Assembly (NCBI GenBank): GCA_026989505.1
Contig: JALSJF010000244.1
Span: 1-43,557, forward strand
Direction: 5' to 3'
Length of the DNA: 43,557 nt
Origin: Cyclobacteriaceae bacterium
Lineage (GTDB): Bacteria > Bacteroidota > Bacteroidia > Cytophagales > Cyclobacteriaceae
The notes below the pieces were generated by a model. That model saw only the letters and a program-made list of their open reading frames with translations. It was not told the DNA's origin and searched no databases. A program made the translations under genes and the position numbers. This document shows, piece by piece, positions 42,951 through 43,557 of the stretch; position 1 is the first letter of the stretch; every line of letters starts with the position of its first letter.

Positions 42951-43557
42951 ATGAAGAACCTACTCCTGACAATTATTTTACTGGCAAGTGTACTAAATGC
43001 AACAGCGCAATTCAACTTAGGGGCAGAAATACGCCCCCGTGCTGAATTTCGCAATGGTTTTAAATCTCCTTCTGAAAAAAATGTCCCCCCGGCATTTTTT
43101 ATCGAGCAGCGTTCCCGTTTATATTTTAATTATGCCACAGAAAAGCTGATTCTGAAAATAACTTTTCAGGATGTAAGGATTTGGGGCAGTGTTGATCAAA
43201 TATATAAAGCTGACCCTAACATGCAGAATGTTTATGAAGCCTGGGGACAATTTAATTTTAATGCCAATTTTGGGGTCCGGGCCGGCAGGATGGAGCTCGA
43301 CTATGATGGGGCCCGGTTTTTAGGAAACCTGGATTGGGCCGCCCAGGCAAGAAGCCATGACGCCCTCCTGTTCCTGTGGCGCAACAACAACGGGCTGAAG
43401 CTCGATGTGGGGCTGGCCTATAACCAAAACTGGCGTCCTGAACCCTCATGGCTAAGCCAGAATTTCTATGACCACTCGGTTACCAATAATTATAAAACCA
43501 TGCAATTTGCCCGGTTTGAAAAAAAATCAGCTACCGGGAACCTGGTGGCCTTAGTCC
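42951..43557 (+). CDS. Alginate-export-family-like outer-membrane porin (5' part, runs off window)
   Basis: The first 202 codons are open to the window end with no stop. A signal peptide (about 1-20, ending NATAQ) precedes beta strands with a porin-like alternation, and the opening FNLGAEIRPRAEFRNGF resembles the alginate_exp porin family common in Bacteroidota. The shared promoter pattern with the nap operon suggests a role in passage of nitrate, nitrite or a linked substrate through the outer membrane, but this is inference. The substrate cannot be read from the sequence. Confidence 0.75.
   Translation, partial: MKNLLLTIILLASVLNATAQFNLGAEIRPRAEFRNGFKSPSEKNVPPAFFIEQRSRLYFNYATEKLILKITFQDVRIWGSVDQIYKADPNMQNVYEAWGQFNFNANFGVRAGRMELDYDGARFLGNLDWAAQARSHDALLFLWRNNNGLKLDVGLAYNQNWRPEPSWLSQNFYDHSVTNNYKTMQFARFEKKSATGNLVALV

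Overview
The window looks like chromosomal DNA of a Bacteroidota bacterium, probably a Cytophagales-type lineage. The gene content points there (orphan BatD, PorT-type barrel, DUF4421, bacterial GH3, class I ribonucleotide reductase in nrdB-nrdA order, L21/L27 pair), and several genes are preceded by the TAnnTTTG -7 box typical of the phylum, two of them with a TTG exactly 20 bases upstream. The taxonomic call is an inference from content; no rRNA or tRNA gene was seen.

Layout. 1-6276: a dispersed repeat, then a tight minus-strand run batD-aroC-two dicarboxylate/amino acid symporters-NifU-like scaffold. 6404-9959: a small protein, a DUF3592 protein, queG and ruvB. 10083-14168: apbE and a ZIP metal transporter, acetyl-CoA synthetase, then a 14-bp tandem repeat abutting a small unknown gene. 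14170-21640: minus-strand housekeeping and envelope genes (M48 protease, cold-shock protein, two RDD proteins, GH3 enzyme, lptB, recJ). 21773-28078: a secreted BNR/sortilin-like protein, a DinB-fold protein, an RNA ligase-like phosphodiesterase, YccF, a PorT-type barrel and rpmA/rplU. 28551-36138: nrdB-nrdA, then DUF4421, a lipid kinase next to an App1-type phosphatidate phosphatase, and an envelope protein. 36494-43557: a periplasmic nitrate reductase locus and a porin.

The most interesting part is the right end. The operon napD-napA-napB-tetraheme lipoprotein-four-cluster ferredoxin-NrfD appears to be a nitrate-respiration chain in which an NrfC/NrfD-type quinol dehydrogenase and a tetraheme cytochrome take the place of NapC and NapGH. 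Its NapB carries two copies of the diheme module (four CXXCH). The operon and the outer-membrane porin gene that follows share one promoter design: an FNR-like dyad, an identical 26-base distance to a CTTTTYTTGC box, then a CRP/HcpR-like dyad. This suggests joint control by oxygen and nitrogen-oxide signals.

A second theme is a family of short palindrome-ended, non-coding repeats (about 190-255 bp, MITE-like) at 1-229, 19763-19955 and 25518-25770, with a remnant at 36289-36332. They sit against gene 3' ends and supply the stop codons, and in two cases the last amino acids, of recJ, the DinB-fold gene and the RNA ligase-like gene.
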